NCBI GenBank assembly: GCA_937989585.1
Contig: CALKRW010000053.1
Location: 67,008 to 131,007 of the forward strand
Length of the DNA: 64,000 nucleotides
Direction of reading: 5' to 3'
Source of the DNA: an uncultured Porphyromonadaceae bacterium
Lineage (GTDB): Bacteria; Bacteroidota; Bacteroidia; Bacteroidales; Muribaculaceae
In this document: positions 24,637-32,938 of the stretch, one piece after another
Position numbering within the stretch: the stretch's first letter is position 1
How the letters are laid out: every line of letters starts with the position of its first letter
Program-made: the position numbers and the translations under genes
Notes under the pieces: generated by a model
Database searches by the model: none
Told to the model about the DNA's origin: nothing
Seen by the model: the letters and a program-made list of their open reading frames with translations, nothing else

Positions 24637-25149
24637 ATGAAATTCATATTCATTGCAGTTTGCTTCATCTTTTTACCAATACTTTCATTTGCGAAAAGTG
24701 TCTTGGATTACAGAGAAAATATTCCTGTGTATTCCCTAAACCATGAATTTAGGGACACGATTGACTTTCGGGGAAGAATGTCGCAAAACGATCGGAAATT
24801 TATTATTTACTGTGCAAATTGGTGTAAACCAAGTTATAAGGAATTAAATATATTATATTCCCAAGGTATAATTGATAAATTAAAAGAACAAAAATTCCAT
24901 TTGATAGTCGTTGCTGACAAAAGTCCATGCTTAAATTTAAATCACTTTTTAATTGAAGGTGATTGGAAAGAAACTTTCATGCAAGATTTCGAAATTTATT
25001 ACGATATCGATGGTTCTTTTTTAAATAAAATTTCAAGCCAGCAGGTTTTTCCTTATTGTATGATTATGAATAAATCAGAGATATTGATTGAATCAATCGG
25101 ATTAAAGGAAGATTATTCATTCATAATTGATTGTATTTCAAACTTATAG
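24637..25149 (+). CDS. Secreted thioredoxin-like protein with a monothiol WCKPS site
   Basis: 170 residues. A signal peptide (MKFIFIAVCFIFLPILSFA) precedes a TlpA/AhpC-TSA-like domain. The active-site helix reads IIYCANWCKPSYKEL, so the usual WCxxC is WCxxS (Cys63, Ser66); a further Cys, Cys59, lies four residues before Cys63. A FPYCMIMN segment near residue 147 sits where the cis-Pro loop is expected. Monothiol thioredoxin folds can form mixed disulfides but are poor dithiol reductants. The position between a Cys-rich exported peptide and tatAC suggests an extracytoplasmic role in keeping or sorting thiols of the CXXX peptides (inference). AT-rich like its neighbours. Confidence 0.72.
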   Translation: MKFIFIAVCFIFLPILSFAKSVLDYRENIPVYSLNHEFRDTIDFRGRMSQNDRKFIIYCANWCKPSYKELNILYSQGIIDKLKEQKFHLIVVADKSPCLNLNHFLIEGDWKETFMQDFEIYYDIDGSFLNKISSQQVFPYCMIMNKSEILIESIGLKEDYSFIIDCISNL

Positions 25150-25173
25150 GCAAAATATAAGGAAAGAATTTGT

Positions 25174-25305
25174 ATGAGATGTAATGGGACTGGTAGAGTG
25201 AAACCAAATATAAGAAGTGACAACCCTGACTGGTGCGTTGGTATTTGCCCTTCATGTGGAGGCCATGGAAAAATTATAAAAAATAAACAAATTGTAAGAT
25301 TATGA
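25174..25305 (+). CDS. 43-residue DnaJ-type zinc-finger-like small protein
   Basis: ATG at 25174 to TGA at 25305. The product starts MRCNGTGRVKPNIRSDNPDW and continues CVGICPSCGGHGKII. CxGxG (CNGTG) and CPSCGGHG resemble the paired halves of a DnaJ central zinc finger (CxxCxGxG), though the first half lacks one Cys. A Cys at WCVGIC could supply the fourth ligand. The stop overlaps the first ATG of tatA (ATGA), a sign of coupling and of a real gene. It could be a tiny thiol/zinc chaperone for Cys-rich substrates; this is inference from motif and place. Confidence 0.55.
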   Translation: MRCNGTGRVKPNIRSDNPDWCVGICPSCGGHGKIIKNKQIVRL

Positions 25306-25550
25306 TTATATGCATGATTGGCGCAACAGAAATTATTCTGATTTGCGCGGTAGTCCTCCTGATATTCGGAGGCAAGAAAATTCCCGAACTGATGAAAGGT
25401 ATGGGCAAAGGCGTGAAAAGTTTCAAGGAAGGCATGAACGAGCCGACTGAGGCTGAAATGAACCGTCGCGTTGAGGAAGAGATTCAACGTCGAGCCGATG
25501 AAAAGCAGAAAGAGATTGTTGCTGAACAATCAGAAGAGACTAAACAGTGA
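25302..25550 (+). CDS. tatA: Sec-independent translocase subunit TatA
   Basis: 82 residues from ATG at 25302 (ATGA overlap with the small gene before); an alternative start at 25314 gives MIGATEIILICAVV, closer to typical TatA. One membrane helix (EIILICAVVLLIFGG), the hinge FGGKKIPEL, an amphipathic helix (MKGMGKGVKSFKEGM) and a charged tail make this a clear TatA. TatA oligomers form the Tat passage for folded proteins. Its GTGA overlap with tatC implies one transcript. No TatB is encoded, as is usual in Bacteroidetes. Confidence 0.92.
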   Translation: MIICMIGATEIILICAVVLLIFGGKKIPELMKGMGKGVKSFKEGMNEPTEAEMNRRVEEEIQRRADEKQKEIVAEQSEETKQ

Positions 25551-26386
25551 GCGATTCTGAAACTACAACAGGATTATTGACTTTCGGAGGACATCTTGAC
25601 GTCTTGCGCAAGATGCTCTTCCGGATTCTGTGCGTTGTGATTCTTCTGGCATGCGTCATCTTCTGTTTCAAGACCGAGACTTTCCAGATTCTGCTTGCTC
25701 CGAAGAATTATGATTTCTGTACTTTTTGTTATATAGAATCGTTCCTTCAGAACTTCGGTTGGGACTTCCACTTTGAAGAATATCATGTTCCTCTGATCAG
25801 CACTGAACTGTCATCGCAATTCATGACACACATAACCGTGTCATGTATTCTGGCTGTGCTTCTTGCCTCACCCTATATTCTCTTTGAACTCTTCCGCTTC
25901 ACATCTCCGGCTCTGTACGAGCGTGAAAAGAAATATTCTTATCTGGTGGCAGGTATAATATATTTCCTGTTTATTCTCGGCCTCCTGATGAGTTATTTTA
26001 TTCTTTTCCCGATTTCGTTTCAGTTCCTTGCGACTTATCAGGTAGACAAGGACATAGCAAGTACCATCACACTCGATTCGTACATTTCGACATTTACGAC
26101 CCTGACTTTTATGATGGGTGTAGTGTTTCAGTTACCCGTATTTGCGTTCATTTTCGGAAAGATGGGGCTGATAGATGACTATATATTAAGGAAATACAGG
26201 CCGTATGCCTTCGTGATAATAATGATTATCGCGGCAATCATCACACCGCCCGATATCTTTACACTCATTATGGTGACAATCCCAATCTATGGTCTTTATG
26301 AACTCAGCATACTTGTTCTAAAGCGATGGGGCAAGGCGTCAGATGAAGATGGGATGGGAGAAGAACTTGAGACTGACGAACAATAA
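25547..26386 (+). CDS. tatC: Sec-independent translocase subunit TatC
   Basis: 279 residues starting with GTG at 25547, overlapping the tatA stop by 4 nt. Family signature LTFGGHLDVLRKMLFRILCVVI at the N-terminus (the conserved HLxELRxR loop, here HLDVLRK), FELFRFTSPALYEREKKY in the first periplasmic/cytoplasmic loop, and six membrane helices ending in IIAAIITPPDIFTLIMVTIPIYGLYELSI. TatC recognises twin-arginine signals. The two precursors upstream bear such signals, making them natural clients. A perfect terminator hairpin follows at 26391. Confidence 0.95.
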   Translation: MSDSETTTGLLTFGGHLDVLRKMLFRILCVVILLACVIFCFKTETFQILLAPKNYDFCTFCYIESFLQNFGWDFHFEEYHVPLISTELSSQFMTHITVSCILAVLLASPYILFELFRFTSPALYEREKKYSYLVAGIIYFLFILGLLMSYFILFPISFQFLATYQVDKDIASTITLDSYISTFTTLTFMMGVVFQLPVFAFIFGKMGLIDDYILRKYRPYAFVIIMIIAAIITPPDIFTLIMVTIPIYGLYELSILVLKRWGKASDEDGMGEELETDEQ

Positions 26387-26390
26387 ATTA

Positions 26391-26429
26391 ACAACGGTTG
26401 CGCTAACATTAACCCAACCGTTGTTTTTA
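26391..26429. terminator. Terminator after tatC
   Basis: Perfect 10-bp stem ACAACGGTTG/CAACCGTTGT (26391-26400 and 26415-26424) with a TTTTT tail on the plus strand. It lies between the convergent tatC and Omp28-like genes and closes the CXXX-tat gene run. Confidence 0.85.
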
Positions 26430-26448
26430 AGTGGTAGTAATAAACTTA

Positions 26449-28350
26449 TTATTTGAGGATGACTTTGGAGGTTTTGGTGCCTTGGCGGCGGATGTAGAGG
26501 CCGTTGGTGGGGTTGTTGACTTTGACGCCCTGGAGGTTGAAGTACTCGACAGGCGCTGTCGCGTCATCACGGCTGATGTCTTTCACGGCTGACAGGCCGA
26601 ATTTTCCTGCTTTCACGGTTGCGGCATTCATTATCTGACCCGTTGTCTTGTCCGTAAGATATACGATGCCGTTCAGGTTTCCGGCCTTGACACCGTCGGG
26701 GACTGTCATTGTGTATGTGTACGGATTCTCGCGGTTGGCCGAAATTGAGGCCGGAATCAGACCGTCAATGCCGTTGAATGATTCAAGTTTGCGTGCAACG
26801 TCGTTGAACACAACGTTCTGGGGACCGCCGGGATTATTCCATTGGCCATATTGCGAGCCTTTCCCGGTGTAGGCATTGTTCTGCACATACGGACCGACAT
26901 TATCCTCGGTCAGACCGAACGACAGGACGTAGTTGTGATTCGTCAAATCTATGCAGGACATGGTCTTGCCCTCAAAAACGACCGAAGACTTGCTGTCATC
27001 TGTGAAATTGCACTTGAGGCTTACCGAAAGGGGTGTCTTCTGTTCACGCAACTCGTTGTACAATGCTTCGATAGAAGCCACGGGGAAGGGATAGGTAGAT
27101 ATCGAGCGGTTTATTGTCGAACTGGGATAACCATTTGCGTTGAAACGGTTTTCGACAGCGGCGTATGAGTCTGACTGCATCTCATCGCCCATGTGTATGC
27201 ATACCGGGATGAGAGTTCCGTCAGTGTAATGCTCGTGTATGTACTCCATTGTGATATATCCGACAGGGCAGTACTGGCACCATGTTCCGGTGAATTCCTC
27301 CATCACTACGTTCGGCTTAACACCGGCTCCCTGGGGCATCGCCTTGACTGTCACCTCTGCCTGACTAGTATTTGAAGCCGATACGCCGTTGATTTTTGAC
27401 AGTTTAAGAGAAATCTTGTATTCACCGGCGGCGGGAACCTTGACGCCCGACAGTGAGCATTCGCCCACCTGCAGGCTGTTGACGGCCTCACGGAATGTCG
27501 CTTTGGCGGACTGGGGCGTCCCACCATTGACACTGTATTCTACATCGATTGACTGCAAGGGTTTCTGGCTGAGGTTCATCACTGCAAGTGATATCGGGAA
27601 ATCTGTCTGTGCCTCGACAAACTCCGGAGCGGAGGCCCCCTCGAACGAAGCCTTGTTCTGTGGGAAGTTATTGCCTTGCAGCGTGGCGCTTACGCAGACA
27701 TATCCATATTGCGAGGTCACGTTTTTCCATCGGAAATTGGAACTTTCCGAGGCGCTGGTACTTGTCCATCCGCCGACATCTGTTGAATGGTAGACATTGT
27801 CCACGACTATAGGCAGGTCGGCAGAATTGACAACGATGCTGTAACAGCCTACATACAGGTCTTTTCCGGCCTCGATGGTGTAAGGTTCCGTCAGTTCGGC
27901 TGTGTAATGGCCGAAGCGCTCAGTCCCGACAGGCACGGTCTGTGTGTAGAATGCGGTTTTGTGGTCGCCTTCCGACAGGAAGATGGTAACTTCCTTGATA
28001 TCATTGAGTCCGGTGTTCTTGTTTACGCCGGTCCAGAAACTGATATGTGTAATCTTGTTGCCGGCGAACTCAGTGGTGACCTCGGGGGGCATTTCGAACG
28101 CCATGGCGACCTTGTGGCCTTTCAGGGCGCCCATGGTCAGTGCCTGATAAGGGTCTGCGGCCAGGTTGTAGTCGAAAGTGTTGTCATTTGAGGCTGTAGC
28201 AGGCTTATAGGTACGGAGGTCTGTAGGGAACTCGAAAGTCTGGATTTGGTCGTCGCTTGTCAGCCTTGAATATAACTTAGGGTTAGGATTGGCTATGGCC
28301 GAGGCGCTAATGGCCACGAGACCAATCAGGTTGAGTAAATGTTTAATCAT
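26449..28350 (-). CDS. Secreted Omp28-like protein with thioredoxin-like motif and C-terminal sorting-like domain
   Basis: 633 residues. A signal peptide (MIKHLLNLIGLVAISASAIA) is followed by a beta-rich N-terminal half and an Omp28/thioredoxin-like part with VVMEEFTGTWCQYCPVGYITMEYI, a WCxxC site intact enough for redox or metal binding. The C-terminus (APVEYFNLQGVKVNNPTNGLYIRRQ, then SKVILK) has the form of a type IX secretion C-terminal domain, although no secretion genes are in view. It is probably exported to the cell surface or outer-membrane vesicles. It has its own minus-strand promoter. Function unknown; the Omp28 family is widespread in Bacteroidales. Confidence 0.75.
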   Translation of the reverse strand: MIKHLLNLIGLVAISASAIANPNPKLYSRLTSDDQIQTFEFPTDLRTYKPATASNDNTFDYNLAADPYQALTMGALKGHKVAMAFEMPPEVTTEFAGNKITHISFWTGVNKNTGLNDIKEVTIFLSEGDHKTAFYTQTVPVGTERFGHYTAELTEPYTIEAGKDLYVGCYSIVVNSADLPIVVDNVYHSTDVGGWTSTSASESSNFRWKNVTSQYGYVCVSATLQGNNFPQNKASFEGASAPEFVEAQTDFPISLAVMNLSQKPLQSIDVEYSVNGGTPQSAKATFREAVNSLQVGECSLSGVKVPAAGEYKISLKLSKINGVSASNTSQAEVTVKAMPQGAGVKPNVVMEEFTGTWCQYCPVGYITMEYIHEHYTDGTLIPVCIHMGDEMQSDSYAAVENRFNANGYPSSTINRSISTYPFPVASIEALYNELREQKTPLSVSLKCNFTDDSKSSVVFEGKTMSCIDLTNHNYVLSFGLTEDNVGPYVQNNAYTGKGSQYGQWNNPGGPQNVVFNDVARKLESFNGIDGLIPASISANRENPYTYTMTVPDGVKAGNLNGIVYLTDKTTGQIMNAATVKAGKFGLSAVKDISRDDATAPVEYFNLQGVKVNNPTNGLYIRRQGTKTSKVILK

Positions 28351-28413
28351 ATAAAATGTGTTTTGGGATGAATAATAATCGATTGTTTGGATTGTACAGT
28401 GGGACTATATCCG

Positions 28414-28445
28414 CAAATGTATACACATTATATGATATATCCAAA
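28414..28445 (-). promoter_or_regulatory. Promoter for the Omp28-like gene
   Basis: On the minus strand TTTG (28445-28442), a 20-bp spacer and TACATTTG (28421-28414) match the Bacteroidetes consensus exactly. The leader to ATG at 28350 is about 57 nt. Confidence 0.75.
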
Positions 28446-28576
28446 TTATCTCAGTCTAAATGTTACGAATTTTATTCATGAATCGTCATTTTGTGAGTTT
28501 GATTTGCGGATTGGTTTTGATGGAATTGGGAAATGTGGCAATGCGATGTGCAATTTGTAAACTTTAGGCCGTTGCA

Positions 28577-28608
28577 TAAAAAGTGCCGCAATCTTTCGAC
28601 TGCGGCAC
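28577..28608 (-). terminator. Terminator of the AEC carrier gene
   Basis: Stem GTGCCGCA/TGCGGCAC at 28583-28590 and 28601-28608, followed on the minus strand by TTTTTATG. It marks the end of the oxalate gene group. Confidence 0.8.
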
Positions 28609-28657
28609 AGAGGGACAACTATGTGTTATGCTGTTGTTTGGGCTTGGCCTGCCGGCT

Positions 28658-29626
28658 TTAGAATCCGGCGGCCAGGCAGACATCGGTCAGCCATATCCAT
28701 AGCGGGCAGAAGCCGATGAAAAGTATCACGGACAGGGTTAGCGACGAGGTGCCATTGGCTACATATATGCCATATTCGTCGGCAATGATGATACCGGAGA
28801 ATGCCGGGGGAAGAGCGCAGGCTACGACAAGCATTTTCAGGTTCAGAGGATCCATGTGGAATATCAGGCCCAGGAAGAGGACGAAGGCAGGCATGATGAT
28901 CATCTTCATAATGGAGCCGAGGATAACCTGCCAGTTGATCTCAATCTTGATGGCCGACAGTGTGATACCTGCCGAGAATACTGCCATCGAGGCATTTGCT
29001 TTTGCGATAAGGTCGAACGAGGGACTAAGTTCGGCCGGCCATTTCAGACCGCAGACAACCAGGATGACGGCAAGGATAGGTGCCCATGCGACAGGCTGCA
29101 TCAGAGCGTGGATCACAGGTTTCCAGGCTGATTCTTTCTTGGTTGAGCCAGGATTCTGTTTCTCGAGTGATGCGTTCATCAGCGAGAGACCTACGGGAAT
29201 GCCGATTGCGTTGACCACGATGCCGACGATGGCCACTACCAGCGCGACTGACGGTGTTGTGCCGAAGATAGGCTCCAGTACGGCAAAGCCGAGGAAGCCG
29301 ATGGTGGGAGAACCGGAAATCAGGGCCGAAACGGCGGCATCAGCTCCGGTATTCTTCTTGAACATGCGGAATACGAAATATACCAGCATGAAACAGACCA
29401 TGATGCCGACTGTCGAGATTATGGTGAGTTTGAGATCGTGGTACAGATCCTCGCGTGTTGCCGATACAATTGAGATAAAGAGTGCGGCGGGCAGGGCGTA
29501 GTCAAGCACAACCTTGTTGAATTTCTTGGCGTCGTCACCCGTGAACACGTTCTTCTTGCCTGAAATGTAACCTGCCAGCATGACTACGATGATAGGCACA
29601 ATGGCGTACAATAGTATGTGTTCCAT
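28658..29626 (-). CDS. AEC-family (auxin efflux carrier-like) transporter
   Basis: 322 residues, highly hydrophobic, with about ten membrane segments in two halves separated by a hydrophilic loop (ASLEKQNPGSTKKESAW). The N-terminus (ILLYAIVPIIVVMLAGYISGKKNVFT) and ACALPPAFSGIIIADEYGI near the C-terminus are typical of the AEC/membrane-transport family. It lies downstream of the oxalyl-CoA decarboxylase and CoA-transferase genes on the same strand. In E. coli the analogous yfdW-yfdU pair is followed by the AEC gene yfdV, so oxalate/formate or related dicarboxylate movement is a reasonable guess. Transport is not demonstrated for the family here. Confidence 0.8.
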   Translation of the reverse strand: MEHILLYAIVPIIVVMLAGYISGKKNVFTGDDAKKFNKVVLDYALPAALFISIVSATREDLYHDLKLTIISTVGIMVCFMLVYFVFRMFKKNTGADAAVSALISGSPTIGFLGFAVLEPIFGTTPSVALVVAIVGIVVNAIGIPVGLSLMNASLEKQNPGSTKKESAWKPVIHALMQPVAWAPILAVILVVCGLKWPAELSPSFDLIAKANASMAVFSAGITLSAIKIEINWQVILGSIMKMIIMPAFVLFLGLIFHMDPLNLKMLVVACALPPAFSGIIIADEYGIYVANGTSSLTLSVILFIGFCPLWIWLTDVCLAAGF

Positions 29627-29714
29627 ATAAACTAGGTGTGGGGTTAGTATAAATAAATGTTATTACGTGTAGGATTTCCGGATGCCCGGACTGCTGGAAC
29701 TTGTTTTAATACAG

Positions 29715-29737
29715 CCCGGCGGCGTATTGCCGCCGGG
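29715..29737 (-). terminator. GC-rich hairpin after the oxalyl-CoA decarboxylase gene
   Basis: Perfect stem CCCGGCGGC-GTATT-GCCGCCGGG. On the minus strand it is followed by TGTATTAAAACAAG, a poor T-tract, so it may reduce rather than stop transcription into the AEC gene. It shares the GGCGGC core with other palindromes in the window. Confidence 0.4.
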
Positions 29738-29767
29738 GGTGTCCGGAAGGGATGGTAGGAAAGGGTA

Positions 29768-31525
29768 TCAGACTGTTATTTTCTGCAGGGGGGCAGGATT
29801 GAGGTAGCCTATGTGGCCTGATTCCTTACCTGCGTCAGCGGCAAGCTGTACGTCGATCAGACATGGTTCTTTCGAGGCAATGGCCTCGGTGAAGGCCGTG
29901 CTCAGTTCCTGTGGCGTGGTGACATAATATGTCTTCGCGCCGAAGGCCTCGCCGAGTTTGTCGTAGCGGGCGTGGATGTCGAGGGTTGTCGGAGCGGGAT
30001 CATCGGTCTTGTCCATGGGAACGCCGACGCCGTTATAGATACCGCCGTTGTTGAAGATGACCACGGTTACGGGAAGTTTGAAGCGGCAGATGGTCGAGAA
30101 GTCCATGCCCGAGAAGCCGAATGCCGAGTCGCCTTCGATTGCGACCACGCGCTGGCCTGTGGCGACGGCGGCGCCGATTGCCGAGCCCATGCCCATGCCC
30201 ATGATGGCCCATGTGGCACAGTCAACGCGGTGACGCGGCACGAACTGGTCGATGCAGTTGCGGGTATCGTCGAGCGTATTGGCGCCCTCGTTGATGAGAA
30301 TGATGTCGGTGTTGGCCTCGAGTATAGGCTTGATGGCCCCAAGTGCGGTGAAGTGGTTCATTGGCATCACGCCGGCATTCTCTTTGAGACGTTCGGCGAA
30401 CTTGGCGTTCTTTGCCTTGGTCTCGGCCTGCAGCGATGGAACCCATGTGGGGTCGAAGTCGGTCTTGCGTGTGGCCAGTTCGGCGAGAAGCGCGTCAAGC
30501 GACAGTCCCAGGTCACCTACGACGGGACCTGCCACGGGACGGTTCACGTCCATTTCCTGCGGGTCGACATCAATCTGGACGATCTTGCCGGCAGGATTCC
30601 ATTTCTTGCCTCTGCCGAAGGAGAAGAACCAGTTCATGCGAGCGCCAAGCATGATTATGACGTCAGCCTGCTCCATGATGGTCGAACGGCACGAGATTGC
30701 GCTCAGCGCGCCGTTGTCGGGCAGAAGGCCCTTGGCCATTGCGGTGGGCAGATACGGGATGTTGTATTTCTCGGAGAGTTCCTTTATCTGGCCTTCGACG
30801 CGGGCGTATGCGGCACCTTTGCCCATGATGATGGCGGCCTTCTTCGCCGAGGCGATGATGTCGGCTGCGCGTTTCACTGATTCGGCGTTGGGCGCGTACT
30901 TCGCTGCCGGGTCGACCGGGCTGTAGAACAGTTTGTCGGCTTCGTCGGCATCCATTATCTCACCCAGGGCGGGGGTGGTCATGTCGATGTACACGCCGCC
31001 TGGACGGCCGCTGATAGCGGCGCGGTATGCGCGTGCCACTGCCTCGGGAATATCCTTGGCATGCGAGCAGCGGAAAGCGGCCTTTACCAGAGGCTTGGCG
31101 GTATTATACTGGTCGAGTTCCTCGTAGGTTCCCATCGACATGTCCACCATTGTCGGGTCGCTGGCGCCGGATATCTGAATCATCGGGTAGCAGTTTACCG
31201 TGGCGTTGGCGGTAGCGGTGAGTCCGTTCAGGAAGCCCAGCGACGATACGGTCATCAGCACGCCGGGGGTGCCTGTCAGATAGCCGTGGGTGGCGGCGGC
31301 CATGCCTGCCTGCTGTTCGTGGCGGAAACCTACGAAACGTATTCCCTCGCCCTGAACCATATATGCGGCCTCGGTGATGGGTATACCCACGAGACCATAG
31401 ACATCGGTGATGCCTATTTGCTTGAGTGCGCGTGCCAGAATGTACATGCCGGTCACCTGATTGGGAAATTCAGGCGCTTGCTTGGGCGGACATCCCGGAG
31501 CGGGTGTTGTTGTTGAGATAGCCAT
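29768..31525 (-). CDS. oxc: Oxalyl-CoA decarboxylase
   Basis: 585 residues from ATG at 31525; the frame opens upstream at 31561 but MAISTTTPAPG begins more naturally. It is a ThDP-dependent enzyme turning oxalyl-CoA into formyl-CoA and CO2. The N-terminal pyrimidine domain has the activating Glu70 in VGFRHEQQAGMAA. The central domain binds ADP, and the C-terminal domain has the ThDP motif GDSAFGFSGMDFSTICRFKLPVTVVIFNN. Segments FLNGLTATANATVNCYPMIQISGA and IMLGARMNWFFSFGRGKKWN are specific to this branch. The upstream CoA-transferase provides oxalyl-CoA. An inverted repeat (CCCCGGAGC/GCTCCGGGG, 31551-31574) separates the two genes. Confidence 0.95.
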   Translation of the reverse strand: MAISTTTPAPGCPPKQAPEFPNQVTGMYILARALKQIGITDVYGLVGIPITEAAYMVQGEGIRFVGFRHEQQAGMAAATHGYLTGTPGVLMTVSSLGFLNGLTATANATVNCYPMIQISGASDPTMVDMSMGTYEELDQYNTAKPLVKAAFRCSHAKDIPEAVARAYRAAISGRPGGVYIDMTTPALGEIMDADEADKLFYSPVDPAAKYAPNAESVKRAADIIASAKKAAIIMGKGAAYARVEGQIKELSEKYNIPYLPTAMAKGLLPDNGALSAISCRSTIMEQADVIIMLGARMNWFFSFGRGKKWNPAGKIVQIDVDPQEMDVNRPVAGPVVGDLGLSLDALLAELATRKTDFDPTWVPSLQAETKAKNAKFAERLKENAGVMPMNHFTALGAIKPILEANTDIILINEGANTLDDTRNCIDQFVPRHRVDCATWAIMGMGMGSAIGAAVATGQRVVAIEGDSAFGFSGMDFSTICRFKLPVTVVIFNNGGIYNGVGVPMDKTDDPAPTTLDIHARYDKLGEAFGAKTYYVTTPQELSTAFTEAIASKEPCLIDVQLAADAGKESGHIGYLNPAPLQKITV

Positions 31526-31612
31526 GATGTAATTGAATTTTAGCCTGTGGCCCCGGAGCACCTGGGCTCCGGGGTTAAGGCGGTGTTTTATGTCAGTTTG
31601 TTTGTTCGGTGT

Positions 31613-32938
31613 TTATTTTGCTGCGCTTGCGGTCTTGGGCATAGGGGCGGTAGTGCCGTTGGCCTTGAAGGACTCAATCTGGTCGGCAGTGTAGCCCAGT
31701 TCGGTGAGCACTTCGGTTGTGTTGCCGCCGAGTGTAGGGCACGGACCGTATGTAGGCTGGAAGTTCGACATGGTGAAGGGAACGCCCACGGTGACGAATT
31801 CGCCGATCTTGCCTCCCTGGTTAATTTTTACCAGAGTGTTGCCGTCGTAGAGGCTTTCGTCTGTCATCATCTCCTTGGTCGAGAGCACGGGTGCCACGGG
31901 AACACCGGCGGGCGAGAGAAGATTGGTGACTTCGTATTTGGTCTTGTCGGCACAGAAGGTTGCGATACGGGCGATGACTTCCTCTTTGTGACGGTCGCGT
32001 GCGTCGGCGGTGTTGAAGTCTGGATTGGTCAGCCAGTCCTCGAAGCCCAGGGCCTTGCAGGCCTTCTCGAAGTCCTTTGCGCCACGCTGGAGAATTACGT
32101 AGACGTAGTTGTTGGCATTGAGTTCGGAGTCGAGGCCGCCGGCTGGTTTACATTTGTATGTCCATCCGAGAACGCCCGAACCCTCGGTGTTGCCTGAACG
32201 GGGCACGCAGTCGCCGAATTTGCCGTTGGGATACTGCGGGAACTGGGTCAGGTAACCGATGCGGTCGAGGGTCAGCTGGTCGCGTGTCTTGATACGGCAG
32301 AGGTTGAGGCATGCATTGTGCATCGACTGGTAGACGTAGCAGCCTTCGCCGGTCTTTTCACGCTGTGCCAGAGCGGCGAGAAGGCCGATGGTAAGGTGCA
32401 TGCCGGTGTTCGAGTCGCCGAGTGCCGCGCCGGACTGTGTAGGAATATTGTCGGGACCGCTGTACCAGCCTGTTGTCGAGGCTGCGGCTGCTGTTACCTG
32501 GGCTACCGGCTCGTAGGCCTTCAGGTCCTTGTATTTCGAGGACTCGGGGAAACCCTTGATGGTGCCATAAATGCAGCGCGGATTGAGCTGGTGTACGGCT
32601 TCCCAACTGAAACCGAGTTTGTCCATTGCTCCGGGGTGGAGGTTCTCAACGAAGATGTCACATCCCTTGATGAGTTTTGTCAGAATCTCCTTGCCGTCGG
32701 GGGTCGCTGCGTCAAGTGCGAGGGATTTCTTGTCCGAGTTCAGCTGAAGGAAATAATATGAAGGTTCGTCGGGAAGGAACTGGAGTTCTTTGCGGGTTGC
32801 GTCACCTACGCCGGGACGCTCGATTTTGATTACTTCTGCACCGAGCCAGGCCAGAAGTTGTGTACATGAGGGACCTGACTGGACGGATGTGAAGTCTACT
32901 ACTTTGATTCCTTGAAGAGGTGCGGTGTTCATAGTCAT
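31613..32938 (-). CDS. frc: Formyl-CoA:oxalate CoA-transferase
   Basis: 441 residues from ATG at 32938 (an in-frame ATG at 32932 is also possible). Class III CoA-transferase of the CaiB/BaiF fold: GIKVVDFTSVQSGPSCTQLLAWLGAEVIKIERPGVGD at the start, ILTKLIKGCDIFVENLHPGAMDKLG, and the catalytic Asp near residue 175 in SGAALGDSNTGMHL. It transfers CoA from formyl-CoA to oxalate, regenerating oxalyl-CoA for the decarboxylase. First gene of the oxalate group on the minus strand. A Gly loop expected near residue 260 is present as RSGNTEGSGVLGW. High similarity in layout to E. coli YfdW. Confidence 0.92.
   Translation of the reverse strand: MTMNTAPLQGIKVVDFTSVQSGPSCTQLLAWLGAEVIKIERPGVGDATRKELQFLPDEPSYYFLQLNSDKKSLALDAATPDGKEILTKLIKGCDIFVENLHPGAMDKLGFSWEAVHQLNPRCIYGTIKGFPESSKYKDLKAYEPVAQVTAAAASTTGWYSGPDNIPTQSGAALGDSNTGMHLTIGLLAALAQREKTGEGCYVYQSMHNACLNLCRIKTRDQLTLDRIGYLTQFPQYPNGKFGDCVPRSGNTEGSGVLGWTYKCKPAGGLDSELNANNYVYVILQRGAKDFEKACKALGFEDWLTNPDFNTADARDRHKEEVIARIATFCADKTKYEVTNLLSPAGVPVAPVLSTKEMMTDESLYDGNTLVKINQGGKIGEFVTVGVPFTMSNFQPTYGPCPTLGGNTTEVLTELGYTADQIESFKANGTTAPMPKTASAAK

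Larger units (their letters stand above)
28351..28657. other. Intergenic region between the Omp28-like and AEC genes
   Basis: 307 bp. It holds the minus-strand promoter of the Omp28-like gene (28414-28445) and the terminator of the AEC carrier gene (28577-28608). The stretch between (28446-28560) has no gene or repeat that I can support. Confidence 0.6.
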
